Positions 7,661 to 16,226 of a stretch of DNA of 64,000 bases are shown piece by piece. The translations under genes and the position numbers were made by a program. The notes beneath the pieces were generated by a model that worked only from the letters and a program-made list of their open reading frames with translations, had not been told where the DNA came from and ran no database searches. Location of the stretch: positions 868,001 through 932,000 of the forward strand of contig JADJPM010000001.1 in NCBI GenBank assembly GCA_016713245.1, given 5' to 3'. How positions within the stretch are numbered: position 1 is the stretch's first letter; each line of letters begins with the position of its first letter. This DNA is from Verrucomicrobiaceae bacterium (GTDB lineage Bacteria; Verrucomicrobiota; Verrucomicrobiia; Verrucomicrobiales; Verrucomicrobiaceae).

Positions 7661-9184
7661 CTACTCCCCTTTCGCCTTCTTTTTGCCCAGAAGGACCACC
7701 AGAAGGAGAACCAGCACCACGGCACCACCAGCGACCATGAGGATGGTATCCATGCTGATGGTGGACTCCTCCTCGACGGGAGCAGGGGCTACCGGAGCAG
7801 GAGCGGGGGCCACCGGTTGTGCATAAGCGCCCTGGGGCATCGGGACACCCGCCTGCGGCACGCCACCAACTGGTGGAGGTGTCATGCCAGGATTGATCGG
7901 CTGCTGCACGGGCGCCGCGCCAGCAGGCACCTGCTGAGGCATCACCGAAGTAGGCTGAGGAGGCGGAACCTGACCACTTGCCACGGCCATTGCACGCGCG
8001 ACGGACGGATCAACTCCGGGTGCGCCAGCAGCACCTGGGGTAGCCGGTGGAGCCCCGATGACCGCATGAGTCGCTGCCGCCTGTTGCTTCGCGGCATATT
8101 CAAAGCGCTTCTGTTGGAAGCCATTCCTGTAGATTTGAATGATGGGGCCATACTCCGGATTTGCCTGGGCGGCGTTAATTGCTTCCGCCAAGGCCAACTC
8201 ACCATCGACGATCTTTTCACCGTAGAAGTGAATGGTGGCTTGATGCAGGTGCTCACAGATTTTCGTGATCTGCGGGATATTCACCTTCTGCAGCTTGGTC
8301 TTTTCAGCGAAGACATTTTTCTGTAGCTCCTGAAGGAGCTTGAGATCGTATTTGTAGGGCGTGATCCATTTGCTGTCCTTTCGCTCAATACCCTTACGGG
8401 TATCCGCATCATTCACTTCTTTGTCGATGGCTGATTTAGCACGGGTGAGATCAGGCTCGACAAGGCGTTTGAGGCTTTCGTCGCGCTGCTTTTGGAGGAT
8501 GGGCTGATCCTTGATCATCTGCGAGAGCTTCGCATCGTAGGTGGTCAGGATGGCAAGAGCCTCCTCTACGGCCTTGGGATAGTAGATGGATGCTTGGTGA
8601 AATTTCTTTTTGTCCGTGAGTTGGTCAAATTCACGCAGCGCACCGCTCATGTCTCCTGCGGCGGCCTTTTCATTCATCGCTTGGCGGATCAGATAGGCGT
8701 CCACATTGGCTTTCTCCGCCCGGGCTTCTTGAGCGGTGAGCCAGCGGCCTTCCAGTTTGATGCCTCCCGAGACGACCTTTTCCTTTTCCGACTGGAGCTC
8801 ATCGATCATTTTTTTGATCTCGTCAGCCTGCGGGGTGCCTGGGTAGCGGTTCACGAAAGGGCGGAGGCGGTCCTGAATGAGCTGCTCATACTTTTCGGCG
8901 GTCATCAGGTCCACCGTGGGCACCAGCTTGCGCAGCTCCTTGATCTCAACCTCCTCGGGCTTCTCCTTCAAAATGCCGCCAGGGGCGATCTCCGCCATGG
9001 GGATGAATTTTTCATCCATGATCTTGGCGGTGACCTTGTACTTCATGAGCACGCCTTCCGGCTTTTGCTCCAAAATGGTGCCCTCGAGTTTCTTGCCGTC
9101 CTTCAGCGTGACAATGTCGGCGCGAAGCAGGCCGGTGGAGGTGGCGGCTAGCGCTAGGAAAAGCAGGGAACGGCTCAGTTTCAT
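7661..9184 (-). CDS. Exported protein with coiled-coil middle, Pro/Ala-rich linker and C-terminal membrane anchor
   Basis: No enzyme family is recognised. The 507-residue protein opens with a signal peptide (residues 1-22). A short 'DIVTLKDGKKLEGTILE' strand region follows, as in several verrucomicrobial and planctomycete secreted proteins. Residues about 90-360 are charged and helical, consistent with a tetratricopeptide- or coiled-coil-like body. Residues about 370-470 are rich in Pro, Ala, Gln and Gly. The end is a single strong transmembrane helix (about 480-500) with a KKKAKGE tail. It is probably anchored in the membrane with its bulk outside the cytoplasm. It is followed by a strong terminator. 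Confidence 0.75.
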   Translation of the reverse strand: MKLSRSLLFLALAATSTGLLRADIVTLKDGKKLEGTILEQKPEGVLMKYKVTAKIMDEKFIPMAEIAPGGILKEKPEEVEIKELRKLVPTVDLMTAEKYEQLIQDRLRPFVNRYPGTPQADEIKKMIDELQSEKEKVVSGGIKLEGRWLTAQEARAEKANVDAYLIRQAMNEKAAAGDMSGALREFDQLTDKKKFHQASIYYPKAVEEALAILTTYDAKLSQMIKDQPILQKQRDESLKRLVEPDLTRAKSAIDKEVNDADTRKGIERKDSKWITPYKYDLKLLQELQKNVFAEKTKLQKVNIPQITKICEHLHQATIHFYGEKIVDGELALAEAINAAQANPEYGPIIQIYRNGFQQKRFEYAAKQQAAATHAVIGAPPATPGAAGAPGVDPSVARAMAVASGQVPPPQPTSVMPQQVPAGAAPVQQPINPGMTPPPVGGVPQAGVPMPQGAYAQPVAPAPAPVAPAPVEEESTISMDTILMVAGGAVVLVLLLVVLLGKKKAKGE

Positions 9185-9278
9185 GGTGTTGGGAATGATT
9201 TCGGAAAAAGTCGGGACGAACGGGAAAAATAATCAAAAAGCACCTCGCTCGTAAAGAGAGGATTCGAGCTGGAAGGGA

Positions 9279-9740
9279 TTATTTTTGGCGACGCTGAAGG
9301 ATGATGCGCTTGAAGCGCGCCTCGCCGCCTTCGCTGACGCTGGCCACCACGGGGTCATCGACGAAGACATTGTGAATGAGGCGGCGGTAGTAGCTGTTCA
9401 TCGGCGGTAGCTCGGCGGGCTGGCCGGTGGCACGCACCTTGTCGGCGAGTTCTTTGGCGCGGGCGATCATTTTGTCCTCCCGCATGGAGCGGTAAAACTC
9501 CACATCCACGCGGATGCGCGGGGCCTCCGGCATGTGACGGTAGAGGATGCGGTTCACGAGGTATTGGATGTCCTCCAGCACCTCTCCACGGCGGCCGATG
9601 AGAGCATCGCTGTCCTTCGTCAAAACCTGGAGCGTGGGGCCGTCTGGGCCATCATCCTGCTCGATCTGGGCGGTGAAGCCCAGGTAACCGAGCATGGCAT
9701 CGAGAATGTGCTGGGCGTGTTCGAGGGCGGAAGCGTTCAT
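9279..9740 (-). CDS. khpB: KH-R3H RNA-binding protein (Jag/KhpB-like)
   Basis: The 153-residue protein (ATG chosen) has a KH-II-like region with 'DALIGRRGEVLEDIQYLVNRIL' as the GxxG loop and helix, residues about 44-65. An R3H segment 'PPMNSYYRRLIHNVF' (about 108-122) follows. Jag/KhpB binds RNA and often sits directly after yidC. That is the case here, with 69 bases between the yidC stop and this start. A 13-codon upstream extension to an ATG at 9779 is possible but lacks conserved sequence. The N-terminal Jag_N domain of longer Firmicute homologues is absent. Confidence 0.88.
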   Translation of the reverse strand: MNASALEHAQHILDAMLGYLGFTAQIEQDDGPDGPTLQVLTKDSDALIGRRGEVLEDIQYLVNRILYRHMPEAPRIRVDVEFYRSMREDKMIARAKELADKVRATGQPAELPPMNSYYRRLIHNVFVDDPVVASVSEGGEARFKRIILQRRQK

Positions 9741-9808
9741 GATGACTGACCCGGTATGCGATCCGGGCCGGTTCGTCATTCAGAAATTCGTTCTTCGCCT
9801 TCTGAGAA

Positions 9809-11608
9809 CTAACCCCCGAGCTTCGGCGGCTTGTTGCCGGGCTTCTTCTTGTCTTTTTGGTGGCCCATGGGGTTGAAGAAGGGGCTTTGCGGAGCCGGTT
9901 TGGCTTCGCGCTTCACCTTTTCGAGCACCGGATCAGGAACGTAGAGCTTCATGATCCACGTCTGGGCGATGCTGAAGAGGTTCTGAGTGGACCAATAAAG
10001 GGCGAGAGCGGAGGCGAAATCATAGCTGATCCACAAGAAGATCAGCGGCATGAACATGAAGATGCGCTGCTGCATCTTGTCCACCGTCTGCGGCTGCGGG
10101 GTGAGCTTCATCTGCGCCACCATGGTGATGCCCATGATGATTGGCAGGGGGTTGATGTTAAAACCAGCCAGTTGGGCGACGGTATCCGGGGCGGAGAGGT
10201 CCTTCACCCACCAGAGGCCGTGGCCGCGGAGTTCGGCGGCGTATTCGAGCATGCTGTAGAGGCCGATGAAAATGGGGAACTGCAGCAGCAGCGGCAGGCA
10301 GCCGCCGAGTGGGTTCACGCCGTAGTCACGATACAGCTTCATCACCTCCATCTGCTGCTCCTGGGGCTTGTCCTTATACTTCTCCTGCAGTTCCTTCATC
10401 ATCGGGGCCAGCAGGCCCATACGCTTCATCGTGCGCATGGATTTGGCGTGGATGGGCCAGATGCAAAGACGGACGAAAATGGTGAGCAGGATGACCGCCA
10501 CGCCCCAGTTACCGGTCACGCCGTGCATCCAGCGCATCACGATGACAAGACCGATGCTCACCGGCTTGAAGTAGCCGTAAAACATCGCGTAGCGGCGCTG
10601 GCGGTCCGTTTCCTCGTCGATCTTTTTCAGGCGGTGATACTCCTTCGGACCAAGGTAAACCTGATACGTCTCCGTCTTGCTAGCACCGGGGGCCAGATCG
10701 ATGACCGGGAGGCTCATGGAGCCCTCGTAAGCATAATCTTCGACGGCTGCGTTCTGCGGATGACCGGCGAGCGGTGTAGCTAGGCGACGGCGGGAGGACC
10801 AAAACTTCGCCGGCACACCTTTGTCATCCGTGGTGCGGGTCAGGATGTGAGAGTAAAAGCGGCTCGAAACCCCCGCGTAGCGCAGGTTGGCGTAGCTTTG
10901 GCGGAACTCGGTGGCCGCCTCACTGAACCAGCCCTTGCCGTAGTAGCTGGAGATCTTGTAATCGGCGTTGCCATTGTCGTTCCAGAAGAAGCTCTGGTAG
11001 CGCTCATCCGCATGATTCAATGCCGTGGAGGCTCCCGCGAAGAGGTAATACTCCTCGGAGCGATGCTGCGCGGTGCCGGTGTTGGTCAACGTCACCGTGA
11101 GATTCAGCAAATGGTCATCACTGGACGCTCCCTCGGTCAGCGTGAAGGTCTTTTTCACGCGGATACCCTCGGCGGTGGTGCCTTCAAAGCTCACCGAGCG
11201 GTCGCTCTGCTCCAGCATCTGGTAGGTGATGGCATCTGCGCCGGCAGGCTCGCGACGGATGGCACCGATCGGCTCCAAGGCATGCTCGTTGAGCGTGATG
11301 TGGTCCGTGGCACCCAAAACGGCACGGGTGATCCCGCCTCCCTTGGTGCTTAATTCATAGCTGACCGTCTCGGTTTTGAGTGTGTGCTTCTGCTCAGGGG
11401 CGGAAGGTGGTACCGCCGTGACTTGGGCGGTTGGTTTGGCAGCCTCAGGAGTAGCTGCGGGGGCGTCTTTCGGAGCCTCGGCCTTCTTTTTGGCCTCCTC
11501 GGCGATCCGCTGGGCGGCCACGAGCTTCTGATTCTCCTGCATGTAATAGAAATTCACCCCCATGAGGAGAATGCAGGTGATGATGACGATCCAGCCTTTG
11601 CGATCCAT
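9809..11608 (-). CDS. yidC: Membrane protein insertase YidC (Oxa1 family)
   Basis: This is a 599-residue protein of Gram-negative YidC layout. It has an N-terminal transmembrane helix (about 5-22), a Lys/Ala/Pro-rich linker, a large periplasmic P1 beta domain (about 75-340), then the conserved insertase core with several helices (about 345-560). Core blocks include 'GVAVILLTIFVRLCIWPI' and 'NPLGGCLPLLLQFPIFIGLY', and a basic tail follows. YidC inserts small and SecYEG-dependent membrane proteins. It belongs to the rpmH-rnpA-yidD-yidC-khpB cluster. Confidence 0.97.
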   Translation of the reverse strand: MDRKGWIVIITCILLMGVNFYYMQENQKLVAAQRIAEEAKKKAEAPKDAPAATPEAAKPTAQVTAVPPSAPEQKHTLKTETVSYELSTKGGGITRAVLGATDHITLNEHALEPIGAIRREPAGADAITYQMLEQSDRSVSFEGTTAEGIRVKKTFTLTEGASSDDHLLNLTVTLTNTGTAQHRSEEYYLFAGASTALNHADERYQSFFWNDNGNADYKISSYYGKGWFSEAATEFRQSYANLRYAGVSSRFYSHILTRTTDDKGVPAKFWSSRRRLATPLAGHPQNAAVEDYAYEGSMSLPVIDLAPGASKTETYQVYLGPKEYHRLKKIDEETDRQRRYAMFYGYFKPVSIGLVIVMRWMHGVTGNWGVAVILLTIFVRLCIWPIHAKSMRTMKRMGLLAPMMKELQEKYKDKPQEQQMEVMKLYRDYGVNPLGGCLPLLLQFPIFIGLYSMLEYAAELRGHGLWWVKDLSAPDTVAQLAGFNINPLPIIMGITMVAQMKLTPQPQTVDKMQQRIFMFMPLIFLWISYDFASALALYWSTQNLFSIAQTWIMKLYVPDPVLEKVKREAKPAPQSPFFNPMGHQKDKKKPGNKPPKLGG

Positions 11609-11710
11609 GAAATTAAGGGGAGAGGAGAGTGAGAGTTTGGGAACTAGCGGGCCGGATGAATGGCCGTGAATGCGCCGGTGGCGACGGAAAAATCAGGAAT
11701 CATTTCGATT

Positions 11711-11953
11711 TCAGGCCTCCGGCTTCGGAGGCACCGGATCGTGGCCGCAACCGCCCCAAGGATTGCAGCGGGCGATGCGGCAAAAGCCCATCCAAGAGCC
11801 GCGAAGCACGCCGTGAGTCTCGACGGCTTCGAGAAAATAGGCAGAACAGGTCGGTGTGTAGCGGCAGCCGGAACCAGGACCTCCAAAAGCGTGAATCACC
11901 GGTGAAATGATCTTTTGGTAGAAGCGAATGAGAACTCGAATGACCCATTTCAT
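11711..11953 (-). CDS. yidD: Membrane protein insertion efficiency factor YidD
   Basis: This 80-residue protein has the family signature almost complete: 'RFYQKIISP', 'CRYTPTCSAY' (about 30-39), 'GxxxxxxRIxRCNPW..GGxDPVP'. YidD is a small inner-membrane-associated protein that assists YidC. Its ATG overlaps the rnpA stop by 4 bases, which suggests translational coupling. The frame is open further upstream inside rnpA, but the conserved N-terminus begins at this ATG. Confidence 0.95.
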   Translation of the reverse strand: MKWVIRVLIRFYQKIISPVIHAFGGPGSGCRYTPTCSAYFLEAVETHGVLRGSWMGFCRIARCNPWGGCGHDPVPPKPEA

Positions 11954-12318
11954 GTCGCGGGTTGCGCGGTGGGAGCGATAAGGATGCCCAGGCGTTTGGC
12001 CAGCTTCAGCCAGTCGCGCTCCAAATCCTGCAAGGTGGCACCGGCGGCCCGCCAGCGTCCGATGACGACAAAGTGCCAGCCGGGGGCGATTTCCGCCCGA
12101 TGAGCCCGAACGATCTCGCGCAGCAAGCGGCGGATGCGGTTTCGCTTCACGGCAATGCCCAGCTTTCTGCCTGTGATGAGGCCGTAGCCAAATTCGGCCA
12201 CATTTTCGTCCTTCAGGACGCCCAGAACGAGATACTTGCCCGCATAGCTTGCCCCTTTTTCCCGAACGCGAGCAAAGTCGCTCGCGTGCTTCAACCGCAG
12301 ATGGGAGGGGAGGCGCAT
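11950..12318 (-). CDS. rnpA: Ribonuclease P protein component
   Basis: The 122-residue protein contains the RNase P protein core with 'GYGLITGRKLGIAVKRNRIRRLLRE' (RNR motif, residues about 44-68). The N-terminal 'RLKHASDFARVREKG' is typical of the family. It helps RNase P RNA process tRNA 5' ends. The gene sits 17 bases after rpmH and overlaps yidD by 4 bases. Confidence 0.95.
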   Translation of the reverse strand: MRLPSHLRLKHASDFARVREKGASYAGKYLVLGVLKDENVAEFGYGLITGRKLGIAVKRNRIRRLLREIVRAHRAEIAPGWHFVVIGRWRAAGATLQDLERDWLKLAKRLGILIAPTAQPAT

Positions 12319-12335
12319 GCCCGGCGGGCGAAAAA

Positions 12336-12524
12336 TCAGGTGTGCTGCTGGACGTGGCGCTTGAAGTGAACTTCCACGCCCTTCGGCAGGAGGCGCTTGC
12401 GGCCAGCGGCGCGGCGGCGGCGGAGGATGTCACGGCCGTTTTCCGTCTTCATGCGGGCGCGAAAGCCAAACTGCTGCTTCCGGGTGCGCTTGGAGGGTTG
12501 GTAGGTCCTGAAGGTCTTGGGCAT
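12336..12524 (-). CDS. rpmH: 50S ribosomal protein L34
   Basis: The L34 signature 'TYQPSKRTRKQQFGFRARM.T.NGR.IL..RR..GRKRL' is present. At 62 residues it is longer than the usual 44-46. A short N-terminal extension and about 15 extra C-terminal residues with several histidines are visible. It is the first gene of the rpmH-rnpA-yidD-yidC-khpB cluster, which in many bacteria lies near the origin. No dnaA or DnaA boxes were seen here. A TATATT hexamer about 25-30 bases upstream of the start could be its -10 element (weak). Confidence 0.95.
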   Translation of the reverse strand: MPKTFRTYQPSKRTRKQQFGFRARMKTENGRDILRRRRAAGRKRLLPKGVEVHFKRHVQQHT

Positions 12525-12676
12525 GGTATTCTGGGGTGGTTAAAAGGTAATATACGGCGGGAAGGCCGATCATCGAGGGTCACGCCGCAAACGCCATGAC
12601 CCCGGAAAAAGGGGCGGGAGACTACCGGGACGGACCAGTTTGTCAATCAGTGCTTCAAGGAAGGCTGTTTCCGGCC

Positions 12677-14635
12677 TCAAGGCCAACTCGCCAACACCCG
12701 GCCATCGGCCTTTTTGAGCATCAGACCCTCCACGCGGACCTCCCCGGGGCCACCGCAAGGGTCGAAACGCAGACCATAGAGGGTTTTCGCCTCTTCGAGC
12801 GAGAGCTTCACGTCGTGCCATTGGCCGTCGTGGACGACCTCAAAGGGCAGGTTTTTGCCTTTGGGGAGGATGGTTTCGGCGTCGGTGGTCCAGAAAATCT
12901 CGCCGGAGCCTTTCGCGTGACTTTGGAGCCTGAATTCGAGGAGGTACGGGCCAGCCTCGCCGATTTGGAGTCGCTCAAAAGCCAGTCCGGGATCCTCGCC
13001 GGTGCATTGCAGGACGAGTTGAGGGCCTTCCACGGCCAGCTTCGTGCCTTTTCGTGCCCGGGGAAGTTCGGTGACCGCTTTCTTGCCTGGTCGCACCTTG
13101 CCTTCGTTGAGCGGCTTGTCGAAGTTCGTCCACTCGCGGTGCTTTTGCTCCGTCGCTGAATCGGCGACTGGGGCGCACTCCTTCGGCGTGGCGTGCAGGA
13201 CGTCCTTCGCCATGTCGTGCCATTGTTTGACGAGTCGCTGCACGAGGTCGGGATGCTCCGCGGCCACGTTCCGCCGTTCCGTGCGGTCATCGGGCATGTG
13301 ATAAAGCTCCCAGGGCTGGCTTTGAAAGCTCACCAGCTTCCACTCGCCATCTCGCAGGCCACGATCCGAGCCGAAAAGCAGATGAATCGGCGGACGCACC
13401 TTCATTTCATTCCCGGCGAGGATGGGGGCGAGCGAGGTTCCGGCCAGTGGGGAAGGCTCGCGACCCGCAAAAGTCTCTGGCACCTTCGCTCCGGCGAGTT
13501 CAGCAAAGGTAGGAAGCACATCCACGAGGTGCGCGGGCGAGGCGATGATGCTACCCGGCTTCTGTTTGAGGCCGGCGGGCCAGTGCAACACCGCCGGCGT
13601 GGAGATACCACCTTCGAACTGGTTCTGTTTGAAGTAGCGAAAGGGTGAATTCCGCGCCCAGGCCCAGCCGGTGCTGTCACTCCAGGTCGTGTTGGGATCA
13701 AAAGGCGGCGAGTCCGGCTCCGGGCGGCCGCGATCGTAAGGGCACGCGCCGTTGTCGGAGATGAAAAGAATCACCGTGTTCGCCAGATCGCCGCTCTTTT
13801 CGAGATCGGCAATGAGGCGTCCCAGCTCTTGATCGACGCGGTCGATGAGCGCCGCATAGGCCGCCATGCGCTTCGCCTCCCAGGCCCGGCGTTCTGGCGT
13901 GAGCTGATCCCAGCCACACACATGCTCCGGACGCGGGCTCTCCTTCAAATCGGCGGGCAGCAGGCCGATTTGCTTCTGTTTGGCGACTCGTGCGGTGCGC
14001 ACCGCATCCCATCCGAGGTCGTATCGACCGAGGTACTTCCGATAATCGGCCTCCAGCGGTTGGAGCGGGGCATGCGGCGCATTGAAGGCGAGATAGTGAA
14101 ACCACGGTTTCTTCGTCTCGCGGGCCTCGGCGATGAATTTCAACGCGTGATCCACATTCGCCACCGTCGTGTAAAAGCCCTTCGCCGGGACTTCGAACTT
14201 CTCGCCGTTCAGCCGGAAGGTTTTGTCACCGAGGTAGTAGTTCGTCGCGCCGGAGAGATGGCCGAAGAAGCGCTGGAAGCCGAAATCGGTCGGCTCCTTG
14301 CTCAGATGCCATTTGCCCGTCATCGAGGTGAAATAGCCCGCCGGAGCCAGCACCTCAGGAAGGGTGACCGCGTTCTTCAGGCTCTCATCACCCGCCTGAC
14401 GGCACCAGCGACCGCTGAGCAGGCTCACCCGAGAGGAGTGGCACTTCGCCGTGTTGTAGAACTGCGTGAAGCGCACGCCATTCGCCGCGAGCCGGTCGAG
14501 ATTCGGTGTGTCGATCTCCCCGCCGTAGCAGCCGAGATCCGAAAAGCCGAGGTCATCGGCCATCACGAGCAGAAAGTTCGGCTGGGCTGCGAAAAGTGAA
14601 GGGCAGAGGGCGAAGAGGAACAGCAGCAGGCGCAT
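12677..14635 (-). CDS. Secreted sulfatase with atypical C-H-S-S-R active-site motif
   Basis: A signal peptide (residues 1-17) precedes a sulfatase domain with 'LLVMADDLGFSDLGCYGG' (metal-binding DD, residues 26-27), and 'GKWHLS'. The formylglycine position reads C65-H-S-S-R69, rather than the standard C-x-P/A-x-R. 'FISDNGACPYDRGRP' supplies the second metal-binding D-N. Residues after about 520 form a beta-rich C-terminal extension that may bind carbohydrate. The length of 652 is above the usual 450-550. It would desulfate glycans or small sulfate esters outside the cytoplasm. It diverges from a second sulfatase, with 70 bases between starts. Confidence 0.9.
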   Translation of the reverse strand: MRLLLFLFALCPSLFAAQPNFLLVMADDLGFSDLGCYGGEIDTPNLDRLAANGVRFTQFYNTAKCHSSRVSLLSGRWCRQAGDESLKNAVTLPEVLAPAGYFTSMTGKWHLSKEPTDFGFQRFFGHLSGATNYYLGDKTFRLNGEKFEVPAKGFYTTVANVDHALKFIAEARETKKPWFHYLAFNAPHAPLQPLEADYRKYLGRYDLGWDAVRTARVAKQKQIGLLPADLKESPRPEHVCGWDQLTPERRAWEAKRMAAYAALIDRVDQELGRLIADLEKSGDLANTVILFISDNGACPYDRGRPEPDSPPFDPNTTWSDSTGWAWARNSPFRYFKQNQFEGGISTPAVLHWPAGLKQKPGSIIASPAHLVDVLPTFAELAGAKVPETFAGREPSPLAGTSLAPILAGNEMKVRPPIHLLFGSDRGLRDGEWKLVSFQSQPWELYHMPDDRTERRNVAAEHPDLVQRLVKQWHDMAKDVLHATPKECAPVADSATEQKHREWTNFDKPLNEGKVRPGKKAVTELPRARKGTKLAVEGPQLVLQCTGEDPGLAFERLQIGEAGPYLLEFRLQSHAKGSGEIFWTTDAETILPKGKNLPFEVVHDGQWHDVKLSLEEAKTLYGLRFDPCGGPGEVRVEGLMLKKADGRVLASWP

Positions 14636-14705
14636 GGTGGCGTGAACGCCGGAGGGCCTCAAAACTTCCTCGCAATGCGCCCCATCCACGGCTCGTTTGC
14701 AGGCC

Positions 14706-16223
14706 ATGACTCGACTCCTTGCCGTTATCCTCTTCGCTTTTAGCCATTTGCTCTCCGCTGAAAAGCCCAACATCATCGTCATCATGGCCGATGACCTCGG
14801 TTACGGCGATCTGGGATGCTACGGCGCGAAATCGGTGACGACACCGAACATCGACCAACTGGCCGCAAAGGGCCTGCGCTTCACCAGCGGCTACTGCAGC
14901 GCCTCGACGTGCACGCCGACGCGGTTCTCGCTGCTCACCGGCACCTTTGCGTTTCGCCAAAAAGGCACCGGCGTGGCTCCGCCGAATGGTCCGGCACTGA
15001 TCAAACCCGGCACGGAGACCATCGCCTCCATTTTGAAGAAAGCAGGCTATGCCACCGCCGTGATCGGCAAATGGCATCTCGGCCTCGGCGATCCCAAACC
15101 GGATTGGAATGGCGATTTGAAGCCCGGTCCGCTGGAGATCGGCTTTGATCACTGCCTGCTGCTGCCCACCACGAACGACCGCGTGCCGCAGGTGTATGTT
15201 GACGATCATCGCGTGCGAAATCTCGACTCGAAAGACCCGCTGTGGGTCGGCGACAAAGCGCCGGACGAAAATCATCCCACCGGCATCACGCATCGCGACA
15301 CACTGCGCATGAACTGGACGCATGGACACAACCAGACGATCCACAACGGCATCGGGCGCATCGGTTTCTACACCGGCGGCACCGCCGCACGCTTCCGCGA
15401 TGAAGACCTCGGCGATGCCTGGATCAACGAAACGAACCGCTGGATCGAAGCCCATGCGAAAGAGCCCTTCTTTCTCTACTTCGCCAGCCACGACATCCAT
15501 GTGCCGCGCATGCCGCACGAGCGGTTTCAGGGCAAAACCACGCTCGGTTATCGCGGTGATGCCATCGTCGAGTTCGACTGGAGCGTCGGCGAGATCATGA
15601 AAACGCTCGAACGCCTCAAACTGGCCGACAACACCCTCATCGTGCTTTGTTCCGACAACGGCCCAGTGCTCGACGACGGCTACGTCGATGGCGCGGTCGA
15701 AAAACTCGGCTCCCACGAGCCCGCCGGCCCCTTTAGCGGCGGCAAATACAGCGTCTATGAGGGCGGCACGCGCACGCCTTTTATCGCCACCTGGCCTTCT
15801 CGCATCCAGCCGGGCGTTTCGGATGAGGTTGTTTGCACCGTCGATCTTGCCGCCAGCTTGGCGGCACTGACCGAAACGCCTCTCGCTGAAAACGCCTGCC
15901 TCGACAGCCAGAACATCCTCCCTGCCCTCCTCGGCGAAAAAGGTGCCAAAGGCCGCGATTCACTGCTCCAGCAGGACAACAACGGCACGAACCTTGGCCT
16001 CCGCATGGGCGAGTGGAAGCTCGTGCGCATGAAGACCAAGGGCAAATCCCAAGCCGTGGTCACAATGAAGACCCGCGATGAAAGCCAGGCCCCGCTTCAC
16101 CGCCTTTACCATCTGCCGGATGATCCCGCCGAGCTCAAAGACCTCAGCGCCGAGCAGCCCGAGCGACTGAAAACGATGATCGCCAAGATGGATGAAATCG
16201 TCGCGGCTCCGACGCGGAAATAA
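14706..16223 (+). CDS. Secreted sulfatase (formylglycine type)
   Basis: This 505-residue protein has a signal peptide (1-18), 'IVIMADDLGYGDLGCYG' at the metal site, and a canonical C69-T-P-T-R73 motif where a maturase would convert the cysteine to formylglycine. 'IGKWHLG' and 'VLCSDNGPV' complete the active site. It resembles arylsulfatase A-type S1 enzymes. The ATG was chosen over a TTG three codons upstream. It shares a 70-base divergent promoter region with the preceding sulfatase, so the two are probably co-regulated for use of sulfated polysaccharides. Confidence 0.93.
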   Translation: MTRLLAVILFAFSHLLSAEKPNIIVIMADDLGYGDLGCYGAKSVTTPNIDQLAAKGLRFTSGYCSASTCTPTRFSLLTGTFAFRQKGTGVAPPNGPALIKPGTETIASILKKAGYATAVIGKWHLGLGDPKPDWNGDLKPGPLEIGFDHCLLLPTTNDRVPQVYVDDHRVRNLDSKDPLWVGDKAPDENHPTGITHRDTLRMNWTHGHNQTIHNGIGRIGFYTGGTAARFRDEDLGDAWINETNRWIEAHAKEPFFLYFASHDIHVPRMPHERFQGKTTLGYRGDAIVEFDWSVGEIMKTLERLKLADNTLIVLCSDNGPVLDDGYVDGAVEKLGSHEPAGPFSGGKYSVYEGGTRTPFIATWPSRIQPGVSDEVVCTVDLAASLAALTETPLAENACLDSQNILPALLGEKGAKGRDSLLQQDNNGTNLGLRMGEWKLVRMKTKGKSQAVVTMKTRDESQAPLHRLYHLPDDPAELKDLSAEQPERLKTMIAKMDEIVAAPTRK

Positions 16224-16226
16224 ACC

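Noticed and set aside
11711..12524. Origin of replication near rpmH-rnpA-yidC
   Set aside because: The cluster is often near oriC, but no dnaA, dnaN, AT-rich unwinding region or repeated DnaA boxes were visible. A sulfatase follows instead.
12590..12625. Terminator for the first sulfatase (CCCC/GGGG hairpin near 12600-12615)
   Set aside because: Only four base pairs around a T-rich loop and no U run after it on the minus strand.
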